DNA of 14,008 nucleotides from NCBI GenBank assembly GCA_016933355.1, contig JAFGBC010000318.1:1-14008 (forward strand), written 5' to 3'. Made by a program: the position numbers and the translations under genes. Below, piece after piece: positions 1 to 7,314 of the stretch. This DNA comes from Candidatus Aminicenantota bacterium (GTDB lineage Bacteria; Acidobacteriota; Aminicenantia; Aminicenantales; JAFGBC01). Numbering within the stretch: position 1 is the first letter of the stretch; the number at the start of each line of letters is the position of its first letter. Below the pieces are notes generated by a model. The model searched no databases. It was given only the letters and a program-made list of their open reading frames with translations, and was not told where the DNA came from.

Positions 1-72
1 GACGGAACGATCGCGTGCCGCCGCCTCCCGTCGTGGAAGGCGCGGCGCCGGTTCGCCAAGAGCCGGGCCGTC

Positions 73-597
73 ATGTTCGCCCTGCTTTTCGGCCTGTGGC
101 TCCTGATGAGCGGACACTACGACGCCTTTCACGTCGGCGCGGGCGTCTTGAGCGCGGCCCTGGTCATGACGGTCAACAACCGGCTCACCCGCTACTTTTT
201 CCTCCGCGAAAACGTCTGCGACTGCGCCCCGCTCCGGGTCGGCCGCCTCTTCCTCTACGTCCCCTGGCTCATCCTTCAGGTCGTCGTCGCCAGCCTCCAG
301 GTCGCGGGCGTCGTCCTCAGCCACCGGATGCCCGTCAACCCCTCGCTCGTCCGCTTCAAGACCAGGCTGCCCAGCCCGACCGCCCGGGTCATCCTGGCCA
401 ACTCGATCACCCTGACGCCGGGCACCATCACCCTTCAGCTCGAGGGCGACGAGTATCTGGTCCATTCCCTGATCGACGCCTCCCACTCGAGCATCGTCGA
501 CGGGACGCTGCCGGGCGAGGTCGCCAAGCTCTACGACCGGAGGCCGGGGGACGTCGTCACCGAGGTCGAAGTCCTCCGCCGCAGGAAGACGATCTGA
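73..597 (+). CDS. mrpE: Mrp antiporter subunit E (MnhE/MrpE, MbhA-like)
   Basis: Small membrane subunit of the multisubunit Na+(or K+)/H+ antiporter in the cytoplasmic membrane. The 174-residue protein has hydrophobic segments near residues 1-32 and 58-84, then a soluble C-terminal half. The family hallmark ANSITLTPGT lies at 109-118, followed by the typical LQLEGDEYLVHSLID stretch. ATG 73 is the only standard start codon visible in this frame. The frame is open to the left window edge, and the 24 upstream codons encode an arginine-rich stretch (RRRFAKSR) of the kind that can precede the first membrane helix, so the true start may lie outside the window. There is no clear ribosome site before ATG 73. 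It is the first visible gene of the mrp cluster and its TGA shares one base with the next ATG. Confidence 0.93.
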   Translation: MFALLFGLWLLMSGHYDAFHVGAGVLSAALVMTVNNRLTRYFFLRENVCDCAPLRVGRLFLYVPWLILQVVVASLQVAGVVLSHRMPVNPSLVRFKTRLPSPTARVILANSITLTPGTITLQLEGDEYLVHSLIDASHSSIVDGTLPGEVAKLYDRRPGDVVTEVEVLRRRKTI

Positions 598-872
598 TGG
601 ACAAGTATTTCGTCTATCTCGGCGTCCTCCTGACCGTCATCATCCTCATCCCCTTATACCGGATCGTCCGCGGCCCGACGCTCTTCGACCGGATGCTGGG
701 CGCCGGCGCCGTCGGGACCAAGACCATGGTCCTGATCCTGACCATCGGGTTCATCTTCGACCGCGTCGACATGTTCATCGACATCACCCTGGCCTACGCC
801 GTCCTCAATTTCATCGGGACGATCGCGATCGCGAAGTACCTCCTGACCCTCAAGTCGCGGAGGCGGCCGTGA
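597..872 (+). CDS. mrpF: Mrp antiporter subunit F (MnhF/MrpF, MbhB-like)
   Basis: Three-helix membrane subunit of the Mrp antiporter, 91 residues, the usual family length. The diagnostic loop RIVRGPTLFDRMLGAGAVG occupies residues 22-40 and includes the conserved Asp31. A second acidic stretch, FDRVDMFIDITLAYAVLNFIG, surrounds the third helix. The start is ATG 597, which overlaps the mrpE stop codon by one base (TGATG), so reinitiation by the same ribosome is likely. A longer reading frame continues upstream but its N-terminal part is an out-of-frame shadow of mrpE. The gene ends in a 4-nt overlap with mrpG. In characterised Mrp systems F sits with E and G in the small-subunit part of the complex and is required for activity. 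Confidence 0.95.
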   Translation: MDKYFVYLGVLLTVIILIPLYRIVRGPTLFDRMLGAGAVGTKTMVLILTIGFIFDRVDMFIDITLAYAVLNFIGTIAIAKYLLTLKSRRRP

Positions 873-1195
873 CGCTCCAGTTCCTGATCGCCAATATCGT
901 CGTCTCGGCCGGGGCCTTCTTCCTCCTGGTCGGGAGCATCGGTCTCATCCGCCTCCCCGATTTCTACAGCCGAGCCCACGCCACCGGCAAGAGCGACACG
1001 CTCGGCGTCCTCCTCGTGACGCTGGGATTGGTCATTCACGAAGGCCTGACCCTCAACAGCGCCAAGATCGCCCTGATCATGGCCTTCATCGCGCTGACCA
1101 GCCCGACGGCGACCCACGCCCTGACCCGGGCCGCCGTCCGCTTCGGGCTTAAGCCCTGGTTCCGCAGGGACGGCGCCGGGGAGAAGGGGGACTGA
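869..1195 (+). CDS. mrpG: Mrp antiporter subunit G (MnhG/MrpG, MbhC-like)
   Basis: Small three-helix Mrp subunit of 108 residues. The family signature GSIGLIRLPDFYSRAHATGK is at residues 22-41 and is followed by SDTLGVLLVTLGL. The conserved TSPTATHALTRAA segment lies at 77-89. The start is GTG 869, embedded in the mrpF stop (GTGA, 4-nt overlap). This fits the family's usual N-terminus, which begins one turn before the first helix. The C-terminus is a short charged tail. The stop overlaps the next ATG by one base. In the Mrp complex this subunit packs beside E and F; its exact chemical role is not settled for the family. Confidence 0.95.
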   Translation: MTLQFLIANIVVSAGAFFLLVGSIGLIRLPDFYSRAHATGKSDTLGVLLVTLGLVIHEGLTLNSAKIALIMAFIALTSPTATHALTRAAVRFGLKPWFRRDGAGEKGD

Positions 1196-1440
1196 TGCAC
1201 TGGGAGCTCGAGATCACCCTGTTCTTCTTCCTGATCGTCACGGCGCTGGTCGCCCTCGAGAGCCGGAACCTGCTGACGGCCGTCGTCAGCTTGAGCGTCT
1301 TCAGCTTCCTGTCGGCCCTTCTCTACGCGGCCATGGGCGCCGTCGACGTCGGTTTCACGGAAGCCGTCGTCGGGGGCGGCGTCAGCGGCGTTCTCTTCGT
1401 CGTCACCATCTTCAAGACATCGCGAAAGAGCAAGGATTGA
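1195..1440 (+). CDS. DUF4040 / MbhD-like subunit (part of split MrpA C-terminus)
   Basis: An 81-residue membrane protein with about three hydrophobic segments (residues 7-22, 26-48, 59-73). It carries the DUF4040 hallmark DVGFTEAVVGGGVSGVLFV at 51-69, with Glu57 in the place of the family's conserved glutamate. In Firmicute Mrp this domain is fused into the C-terminal part of the large MrpA protein. In archaeal Mbh-type clusters it is a separate gene (MbhD), as here. Starts at ATG 1195, overlapping the mrpG stop by one base, and ends in a 4-nt overlap with the next gene. Its role is inferred to be structural or proton-conducting at the junction between the small subunits and the large antiporter subunits. 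Confidence 0.88.
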   Translation: MHWELEITLFFFLIVTALVALESRNLLTAVVSLSVFSFLSALLYAAMGAVDVGFTEAVVGGGVSGVLFVVTIFKTSRKSKD

Positions 1441-1748
1441 AAGCGCTGCGCACCGCCGTCCTCGTCCTGTTCGGGGCCGTCCTCGTCATCGGGGGCATGA
1501 GCCTGCCCAACCGGGGCGATCCCGACGCCCGCCCCTACCGGGACCCCAGCCCGGCCGGAACGCCCAACGCGCCCTCTTACTACGTCCGCCATGCCGAGCG
1601 GGACGCGGACACGCCGAACATGGTCACGGTCATCCTGGCCGATTACCGCGGGTTCGACACGATGGGCGAGGAAACGGTCATCCTGACGGCGGGGCTCGTC
1701 TGCTTCCTGATCCTGCGCCGCGGGCGGCCCAAGGAGAAGCGGTCATGA
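1437..1748 (+). CDS. MbhE-like subunit (second part of split MrpA C-terminus)
   Basis: A 103-residue protein with an N-terminal hydrophobic helix (about 5-21), a central extracytoplasmic-type loop rich in Pro, Asp and Arg, and a second helix (about 80-94). The signature VTVILADYRGFDTMGEET at 63-80 is diagnostic of the MrpA C-terminal/MbhE family. The start is TTG 1437, inside the preceding stop (TTGA, 4-nt overlap). No ATG or GTG in frame gives a full N-terminal helix, so TTG and translational coupling are the best reading. The stop overlaps mrpB by 4 nt. Together with the DUF4040 protein it replaces the C-terminal region of a conventional MrpA. Confidence 0.87.
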   Translation: MKALRTAVLVLFGAVLVIGGMSLPNRGDPDARPYRDPSPAGTPNAPSYYVRHAERDADTPNMVTVILADYRGFDTMGEETVILTAGLVCFLILRRGRPKEKRS

Positions 1749-2182
1749 TGCGCGGCGACGATGACGCCATCATCAGCCTGGTGGCCCGGACGGTCTCGCC
1801 CTTCATCATGATCTTCGCCCTCTACGTCATCTTCCACGGCCACTACAGCCCGGGCGGGGGGTTCCAGGGCGGCACGATGCTGGCGGCCGCCCTCATCCTC
1901 GTCCGCCTGGCCGCGGGCAACGACCTGGCCCAGCTCCAATTCCCGCGCTCATGGGGGACGCCCCTCGGATCGGCCGGCGTCCTGATCTATTGGGGGACGG
2001 GCTTCGTCGCCATGATGGGCGGCGGCCGTTTCCTCGACTACGCCTTCCTGCCCCTGGCCGGCGCGGCGCCCCAGCGCCGAAGCCTGGGCATCCTGTTCAT
2101 CGAGATCGGGGTCGGCCTGGCCGTCTGCGGCATCCTGACGGCCATCTACGACGACCTCCTGGAGGGCCGGCCTCATGACTGA
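1745..2182 (+). CDS. mrpB: Mrp antiporter subunit B (MnhB/MrpB, MbhF-like)
   Basis: Four-helix membrane subunit of 145 residues. The family motif FHGHYSPGGGFQGG lies at 30-43, a variant of the more common NGHNxPGGGFxGG, and is followed by a hydrophobic LAAALILVRLAAG. The second half contains a long helical stretch, LGILFIEIGVGLAVCGILTAIY, at 114-135. ATG 1745 overlaps the previous stop (ATGA); a second ATG directly after it, at 1748, would give a protein one residue shorter. The 3' end overlaps mrpC by 8 nt. In Mrp complexes B contacts the C-terminal MrpA domain and subunit C and is essential for transport. Confidence 0.94.
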   Translation: MMRGDDDAIISLVARTVSPFIMIFALYVIFHGHYSPGGGFQGGTMLAAALILVRLAAGNDLAQLQFPRSWGTPLGSAGVLIYWGTGFVAMMGGGRFLDYAFLPLAGAAPQRRSLGILFIEIGVGLAVCGILTAIYDDLLEGRPHD

Positions 2183-2561
2183 GGTCCTGCTCGGCCACTA
2201 CGGCTACTGGTTCATCTTCGCCCTAGTGATCCTCGGCTTCTACGGCATGGTCGTCAAGCGGAACCTGGTCAAGAAGCTCATCGGGATGAACATCTTCCAG
2301 GTGGCGATCATCATGTTCTTCCTGTCGAGCGCCGTCAAGTGGCAGGCGACCATCCCGATCGCCGACCCGGCCCTCGGGACATCCGACCCGGATCTCTATA
2401 TCTCGCCCCTCCAGCACTGCCTGATGCTGACGGCCATCGTCGTCGCCGTCGCCACGAACGGCGTCGCCTACGCCCTGCTGATCGCGATCCACAAGCGGTT
2501 CGGAACCCTCCACGAGGACGAGCTCCTCGCCCGGATGACCCATGACCTGGATCTGGACTAA
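2175..2561 (+). CDS. mrpC: Mrp antiporter subunit C (MnhC/MrpC, NuoK-like, MbhG-like)
   Basis: NuoK-related three-helix subunit, 128 residues. Helices are visible at about 11-27, 36-53 and 82-105. Typical NuoK/MrpC features are the GMNIFQVAIIMFFL segment at 37-50 and SPLQHCLMLTAIVVAVATNGVAYALLIAI at 77-105, where the family has DPLPQALVLTAIVI. The C-terminal tail is acidic. ATG 2175 lies 8 nt inside mrpB and the gene runs 20 nt into the first mrpD gene. In the antiporter, C is thought to form part of the lateral proton path between the small subunits and the D-type subunit. Confidence 0.94.
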   Translation: MTEVLLGHYGYWFIFALVILGFYGMVVKRNLVKKLIGMNIFQVAIIMFFLSSAVKWQATIPIADPALGTSDPDLYISPLQHCLMLTAIVVAVATNGVAYALLIAIHKRFGTLHEDELLARMTHDLDLD

Positions 2562-4035
2562 CGCCCCGGCCCTTCCCGTCGTCCTGCTGCTGCCGGCGGC
2601 GATCATCATTCCACTCGCCGCGCTCATCGACCGGCGGCTGGCGCGGGCGCTCGCCCTGGCCGCGTCGCTGGCCGCGGTCGCGCTGGGCATCCTCAACCTG
2701 GTCCGGGTCCTGGCCGACGGGCCCGTCCGCTACTTCATGGGCGGCTGGCCGCCGCCGATCGGGATCGAGTACGTCCTCGACCCCCTCTCCGCCTTCGTCA
2801 TCCTCGTCGTCAACGCGATCGGCTTCTTGGTCCTGCTCCACGCCGGTACACCCGTCGCGCGCGAGCTGCCCGAGGCCGGCCAGCAAGTCCCCTATTACGC
2901 GGTGGCCGTCCTGATGCTCTGCGGGTTCAACGGCATCGTCGTCACCGGAGACTTTTTCAACCTCTACGTCTGGCTCGAGATCTCCTCCCTGTCGCTCTAT
3001 GGGCTGATCGCGGTCGGCGGCCGCAAGGCCCCGGTCGCCGCCTTCCGCTACTTGATCCTGGGGACGATCGGCGCCTGTTTCTATCTCCTCGGGCTGGGAT
3101 TCCTGTTCACCATGACCGGGACGCTCAACATGGCCGACCTCAAGGCCATCCTGCCCGCCGTCAGCGCCGAGCCCGCCGTCGCCGTCGGCCTCGGCCTGAT
3201 CGTGGCCGGGATGGGGCTCAAGATGGCCCTCTTCCCGCTCCACGGCTGGCTCCCCGACGCTTACACCTACGCGCCCTCGGCCTCGTCGGCGCTCATCGCC
3301 CCGCTCGGGACCAAGGTCGGGGCTTACGTGCTCATCCGCATCCTGTTCTTCGTCTTCGGGGTCGGAGCGGCGGCCAAGGCCTTCCCCCTGACCACGGTCG
3401 TCGGCTGGCTGGCTGCGGGCGGCATCCTCTACGGCTCGGTCATGGCTATGGCCCAGCGCGAGCTGAAGCGGATGCTGGCCTACAGCTCGATTGCCCAGGT
3501 CGGCTACATCGGGCTCGGCATCGGGCTGGCCAACCCGCTCGGGCTCATCGGGGCCATCCTCCACGTCATGAATCACGCAGCCATGAAGGGCCTCCTCTTC
3601 CTGGTCGCGGGCAATTTCCGGACCGTTCTCGGCCACTCCGACATCGCCCGCCTCGACGGCTCGGCCCGGCGCCGGATGCCGTGGACGACGGCGGCCTTCG
3701 CCGTCGGCGCCCTGTCCATGATCGGCATCCCCCCCCTGGCCGGGTTCTTCAGCAAATGGTACCTCGCCCTGGGCGCCGTCGCCCGGAAGCAGTGGGTCTT
3801 CCTGGCCGTCATACTGGTCAGCAGCCTGCTCAACGCCGTCTATTTCTTCCGCGTCCTGGAGCGGGTTTATCTCGTCAAGCCCGACGCCGAGGAGGACGCG
3901 CCGCGGACGGAAGTCACGGCGTCGATGCGCATCCCCGTCCTCATCCTAGCCGCCGCCCTCGTCCTTCTGGGCGTTCTCAACGCCGCCATCGTCAAGGGCG
4001 TCCTCGCAAAGGTCGCGGCCGCGGCCCTGTTCTGA
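2542..4035 (+). CDS. mrpD: Mrp antiporter subunit D, first copy (NuoM/N-like, MbhH-like)
   Basis: A 497-residue polytopic protein of the proton-conducting membrane transporter family (NuoL/M/N, Mrp A/D), with about 14 membrane helices. Key charged residues are all in place: Glu146 in TFN-type helix 5 (NLYVWLEISSL), Lys227 and His234 in GMGLKMALFPLHGWLPDAY, Lys258 in LGTKVGAY, His345/Lys349 in HAAMKGLLF, and Lys405 in GFFSKWYLALGA. These are the Glu-Lys-Lys/His relay used for proton movement in complex I and Mrp. The start at ATG 2542 overlaps mrpC by 20 nt; the protein begins directly before its first helix. It is followed 9 nt later by a second D-type gene. Confidence 0.95.
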   Translation: MTWIWTNAPALPVVLLLPAAIIIPLAALIDRRLARALALAASLAAVALGILNLVRVLADGPVRYFMGGWPPPIGIEYVLDPLSAFVILVVNAIGFLVLLHAGTPVARELPEAGQQVPYYAVAVLMLCGFNGIVVTGDFFNLYVWLEISSLSLYGLIAVGGRKAPVAAFRYLILGTIGACFYLLGLGFLFTMTGTLNMADLKAILPAVSAEPAVAVGLGLIVAGMGLKMALFPLHGWLPDAYTYAPSASSALIAPLGTKVGAYVLIRILFFVFGVGAAAKAFPLTTVVGWLAAGGILYGSVMAMAQRELKRMLAYSSIAQVGYIGLGIGLANPLGLIGAILHVMNHAAMKGLLFLVAGNFRTVLGHSDIARLDGSARRRMPWTTAAFAVGALSMIGIPPLAGFFSKWYLALGAVARKQWVFLAVILVSSLLNAVYFFRVLERVYLVKPDAEEDAPRTEVTASMRIPVLILAAALVLLGVLNAAIVKGVLAKVAAAALF

Positions 4036-4044
4036 CGGAACGCC

Positions 4045-5541
4045 ATGGGCACGACCTTCGCCTCGCCGCTTCCGCTCCTGGCCGTCGCCGTCTCCCTGGC
4101 CGCCGTGCCGGCGATCCTCCTCAGCGCCAAGAACCGAAACCTGCGCGAATTCTGGACGCTGGCCGCCTCCCTGGCCAAATTCGCGGTCGTCCTGTCTTTG
4201 CTGCCCGCGGTCTTGGACGGGCGCCTGGCCGAGACGCGCCTGTTCGAGCTGGCGCCGGGCGTCCGCTTGGCGCTCAAAGCCGACGCGGCCGGCGTCTTCT
4301 TCGCCCTCGTCGCCTCGGGGCTCTGGATCCTGACCTCGGTTTACAACATCGGCTACATGCGGGGCCTGAGAGAGCGGAAGCAGACCCGCTACTACGCCTC
4401 GTTCGCCGTCTGCCTTTCGTCCACGGTCGGCGTCGCCTTCGCCGCCAACCTCCTGACCTTCGTGCTCTTCTACGAGATCCTGACCGTCGCCACTTACCCC
4501 CTCGTCGTCCATAAGGAATCGGCCGAGGCGATCCGGGCCGGCCGTAAATACCTGGCCTATACGCTGTCGGCCGGGGTCCTGCTGATCGCGGCGACGGCGA
4601 TGATTTGGCTGACGGCGGGGCGGCTCGAGTTCGTCCCGGGCGGATTCCTGTCCGGGTCATCTTTATCGGCCGGAACGCTCAAGGCCCTGTTCCTCCTCCT
4701 TCTGGGCGGGGTCGGCGTCAAGGCCTCGATCATGCCCCTCCACGGCTGGCTTCCGACCGCCATGGTCGCGCCGACGCCTGTCAGCGCGCTCCTCCATGCC
4801 GTAGCGGTCGTCAAATCGGGCGTCTTCGGCGTCGTCCGCGTGACCGGGTTCGTCTTCGGCCCGCGCCTGATGGCGGACATGGAGTTCGACACGCTCCTGG
4901 CCGGGTTCGCGGCCGCCACGATCCTCACGGCCTCGCTCCTCGCCTTCCGCGAAGATAACCTCAAGCGCCGGCTGGCTTATTCGACGGTCGGACATCTCTC
5001 CTACATCGTCCTGGGCATGGCCCTCGTCGCGCCCGCCGCGGCGGCCGGAAGCCTGCTCCATCTCGCCTTCCACGCGACGCTCAAGATCACGCTCTTTTTC
5101 TGCGCGGGAGCGATCTACGTCAATCTTCACAAAGACAAGGTCAGCGAGCTGGACGGCGTCGGCAGGATCATGCCTTGGACGATGGCCGCCTTCACGCTGG
5201 GCGCGATCGGCCTGGCTGGAATCCCGCCCCTCAACGGGTTCGTCAGCAAATGGAGCCTGGGCTTGGGCGCCCTCCAGGCCGGACGTCCGACCGCCCTGGC
5301 CCTGCTCGTCCTGAGCGGAATCCTCAACGCCGGCTATTTCTTCCCGATCGTCCGCCGGGCGTTCTTCAAAAAAGGGGCATTCCCGCCCGGGGCGCGAGAG
5401 GCGGCCCCAACCATGGTCGCCCCCCTCGTCGTCACCGCCGGCCTCTCGCTCGCGCTCGGGCTCTATCCCGACCTTTTCTTCCGCTTCTATCGGCTCGCGT
5501 CGGCCGTCGCCGCGAGCGTTTTCGGAGGGCCGGGCCCATGA
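4045..5541 (+). CDS. Mrp antiporter D-type subunit, second copy
   Basis: A 498-residue NuoL/M/N-family membrane protein, clearly homologous to the preceding gene but quite diverged. It keeps the full proton-relay set: Glu144 in FVLFYEILTVATYP, Lys226 and His233 in GVGVKASIMPLHGWLPTAM, His251 and Lys257 in ALLHAVAVVKSGVFGV, His343/Lys347 in HATLKITLFF, and Lys402 in GFVSKWSLGLGAL. The VAPTPVSALLHAVAVVKSG segment is closer to NuoL/MrpA-like subunits than to the first copy. ATG 4045 lies 9 nt after the previous stop, with only a weak purine stretch before it. The 3' end overlaps the third copy by 4 nt. It probably fills the place of MrpA's N-terminal antiporter domain, which is otherwise absent; this is inference. 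Confidence 0.93.
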   Translation: MGTTFASPLPLLAVAVSLAAVPAILLSAKNRNLREFWTLAASLAKFAVVLSLLPAVLDGRLAETRLFELAPGVRLALKADAAGVFFALVASGLWILTSVYNIGYMRGLRERKQTRYYASFAVCLSSTVGVAFAANLLTFVLFYEILTVATYPLVVHKESAEAIRAGRKYLAYTLSAGVLLIAATAMIWLTAGRLEFVPGGFLSGSSLSAGTLKALFLLLLGGVGVKASIMPLHGWLPTAMVAPTPVSALLHAVAVVKSGVFGVVRVTGFVFGPRLMADMEFDTLLAGFAAATILTASLLAFREDNLKRRLAYSTVGHLSYIVLGMALVAPAAAAGSLLHLAFHATLKITLFFCAGAIYVNLHKDKVSELDGVGRIMPWTMAAFTLGAIGLAGIPPLNGFVSKWSLGLGALQAGRPTALALLVLSGILNAGYFFPIVRRAFFKKGAFPPGAREAAPTMVAPLVVTAGLSLALGLYPDLFFRFYRLASAVAASVFGGPGP

Positions 5542-7265
5542 CCCCCGCCGGGCTTTTCTTCCCTCCCGGGCTGGTCGCGATCGCCGGCGCGGTCCTGGTG
5601 CCGCTTCTGCCGCGCCGCGCCCGGTCCGCGGCCTTCCTGGCCGTCTGTCTCCTCGCCCTCGCCCTCGTCTTTGCGATCCCGGACGGCGCGAGCCGGACGG
5701 TCCGGGTCATGGACTATAGCCTCGTCCTGCTCAGGATGGACGCATTGAGCCGGGTGTTCGGCATCGTCTTCGCGCTGATCGCGCTGGCCGGCGGCATCTA
5801 CGCGTTCCACCTCAAGGACTCCGGACAGCAGACGGCCGCGCTTCTCTACGCCGGAAGCGGGCTGGGCGTCGTCCTGGCCGGCGACCTCCTGACGCTTCTC
5901 GTGTTCTGGGAGGTCATGGCCCTCGCCTCGACTTACCTCGTCTGGGCCCGGCGCACGGAGGAATCGGAGGCGGCCGGCACGCGCTATCTTCTCGTCCACG
6001 TCTTCGGCGGAGGCCTCCTCTTCACCGGAATCCTGGTCCACCTGTCGCAGGGCGGCGCGCTTGAGATCTCGGCCTTCGCGCCGGGGACGACGGCGCTCGG
6101 CCCCTGGCTCATGCTGGCGGGCATCCTTCTCAACGCGGCCTGCCCGCCCCTCCACGCTTGGTTGCCCGACGCTTACCCGAGGGCGACCGTAACCGGCGCC
6201 GTGTTCATGAGCGCCTTCACGACCAAGGCCGCCGTCTACCTGCTCTTGCGCGTCTATCCCGGCTGGAAGATCCTCCTCGTCCTGGGCGTCATGATGACGC
6301 TCTACGGCGTCGCCTACGCGATCCTGGCCGACGACATCCGCGGCATCCTCTCTTACCATATCGTGTCCCAGGTCGGATTCATGGTCGCCGGGGCCGGGAT
6401 CGGGAGCGAGCTCGCGGTCAACGGCTCGGCCGCCCACGCCTACAGCCATATCCTCTATAAAGCGCTCCTGTTCATGGCCTGCGGCGCTGTGCTCGAGGCG
6501 ACGGGGCGTTCGAAGCTGAGCGAGCTGGGCGGCCTGGCCAAGGCCATGCCGCGCACGCTCGCCCTGTATATGATCGCGGCTTTCTCCATCTCCGGCGTCC
6601 CGCTCTTCAACGGGTTCGTCAGCAAGTCCATGGTCCTCGCCGCGGCCCACGAATCCCATCTGACGTCGGCCTGGGCGCTTATGATGCTGGCCTCGGCCGG
6701 CACCTTCTTCAGCGTCGGGCTGAAGCTCCCCTACTATGCCTGGTTCGCGAAGCCGCACGGCGCCGCGCCGAAGCCAATCCCCCGCAACATGGAGTTCGGG
6801 ATGGGACTCGTCGCGATCCTGTGCGTCGGGTACGGCGTGGCGCCCGGCCTGCTCTACCGTTTCCTTCCGCACGCGGCCGGATACGAGCCGTTCACGGCCG
6901 CCCACCTCGTCGAGACCGGGATCCTTCTGGGCTTGACCTTCCTGGCTTTCTGGCTGGTCAAAGGCCTGCTGAAGCCCCACGAAAAAAGTCTTTTCGACCT
7001 CGACTGGCTCTACCGGAAGCCGGCCGGTGTCGTCCGCCGCGTTTTCGTTGACGGCTTGGGCTCGCTCTTCGACCGCTCCGAACGGCGGATCCAAAGGATC
7101 GTGCGGGGCGCGGCCGCCTTCGGACGGAATCCGGCCGCCGCCCTCCTCCGCGAGAAGCCCGCTCCTGCCTACGCGCCCGACCGCTACCGTCCCCTAACGC
7201 AGCTCCTGGTCCTCCTCGTCCTTTCCTGCTTTCTCGTCCTCGCCCTCCTCGGCCTTATTTGGTGA
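5538..7265 (+). CDS. Mrp antiporter D-type subunit, third copy
   Basis: A 575-residue NuoL/M/N-family membrane protein. Helix 5 glutamate is present as Glu125 in LLVFWEVMALAS. The segment LAGILLNAACPPLHAWLPDA places Asn199 where the other two copies have the helix-7 lysine. Lys230 (SAFTTKAAVYLLLR), His304/Lys308 (HILYKALLF) and Lys363 (GFVSKSMV) remain. The C-terminal part is longer than in the other copies: a charged region at about 478-552 with LFDLDWLYRKPAG, then a last hydrophobic helix at 554-575. The start is ATG 5538, overlapping the previous stop (ATGA). A longer open frame upstream is a shadow of the second copy. It is the last gene of the cluster; no hairpin terminator is seen after it. 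Confidence 0.93.
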   Translation: MTPAGLFFPPGLVAIAGAVLVPLLPRRARSAAFLAVCLLALALVFAIPDGASRTVRVMDYSLVLLRMDALSRVFGIVFALIALAGGIYAFHLKDSGQQTAALLYAGSGLGVVLAGDLLTLLVFWEVMALASTYLVWARRTEESEAAGTRYLLVHVFGGGLLFTGILVHLSQGGALEISAFAPGTTALGPWLMLAGILLNAACPPLHAWLPDAYPRATVTGAVFMSAFTTKAAVYLLLRVYPGWKILLVLGVMMTLYGVAYAILADDIRGILSYHIVSQVGFMVAGAGIGSELAVNGSAAHAYSHILYKALLFMACGAVLEATGRSKLSELGGLAKAMPRTLALYMIAAFSISGVPLFNGFVSKSMVLAAAHESHLTSAWALMMLASAGTFFSVGLKLPYYAWFAKPHGAAPKPIPRNMEFGMGLVAILCVGYGVAPGLLYRFLPHAAGYEPFTAAHLVETGILLGLTFLAFWLVKGLLKPHEKSLFDLDWLYRKPAGVVRRVFVDGLGSLFDRSERRIQRIVRGAAAFGRNPAAALLREKPAPAYAPDRYRPLTQLLVLLVLSCFLVLALLGLIW

Positions 7266-7274
7266 TTGACCATA

Positions 7275-7303
7275 TTGAAATGGGGAGGGCGGGCGTGTAT
7301 CAT
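7275..7303 (+). promoter_or_regulatory. Sigma70-like promoter for the DUF1844-ribF pair
   Basis: TTGAAA (7275-7280), a 17-nt spacer and TATCAT (7298-7303) lie just after the end of the mrp cluster. Transcription would begin at about 7310, only a few bases before ATG 7315. The AT-rich -35 region stands out in this GC-rich sequence. Confidence 0.5.
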
Positions 7304-7314
7304 GGGCTTCGAAC

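Noticed and set aside
15..596. GTG 15 as start of a long protein ending in the MrpF sequence
   Set aside because: The first part is an out-of-frame translation of mrpE; only the part from ATG 597 matches MrpF, which has the normal family length from there.
2335..3636. Long minus-strand open frame (433 codons) opposite mrpD
   Set aside because: It lies wholly antisense to a clear membrane protein. C-ending codons on the plus strand leave few stops in the reverse frames, and the product is low-complexity and rich in Asp, Glu, Gly and Arg.
5487..7094. Minus-strand open frame of 535 codons opposite the third D subunit
   Set aside because: Same composition artefact; no recognisable domain, while the plus strand is a well conserved antiporter family member.
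7266..7271. TTGACC as the -35 box of the DUF1844 promoter
   Set aside because: The distance to TATCAT is 26 nt, too long; TTGAAA at 7275 has the correct 17-nt spacing.
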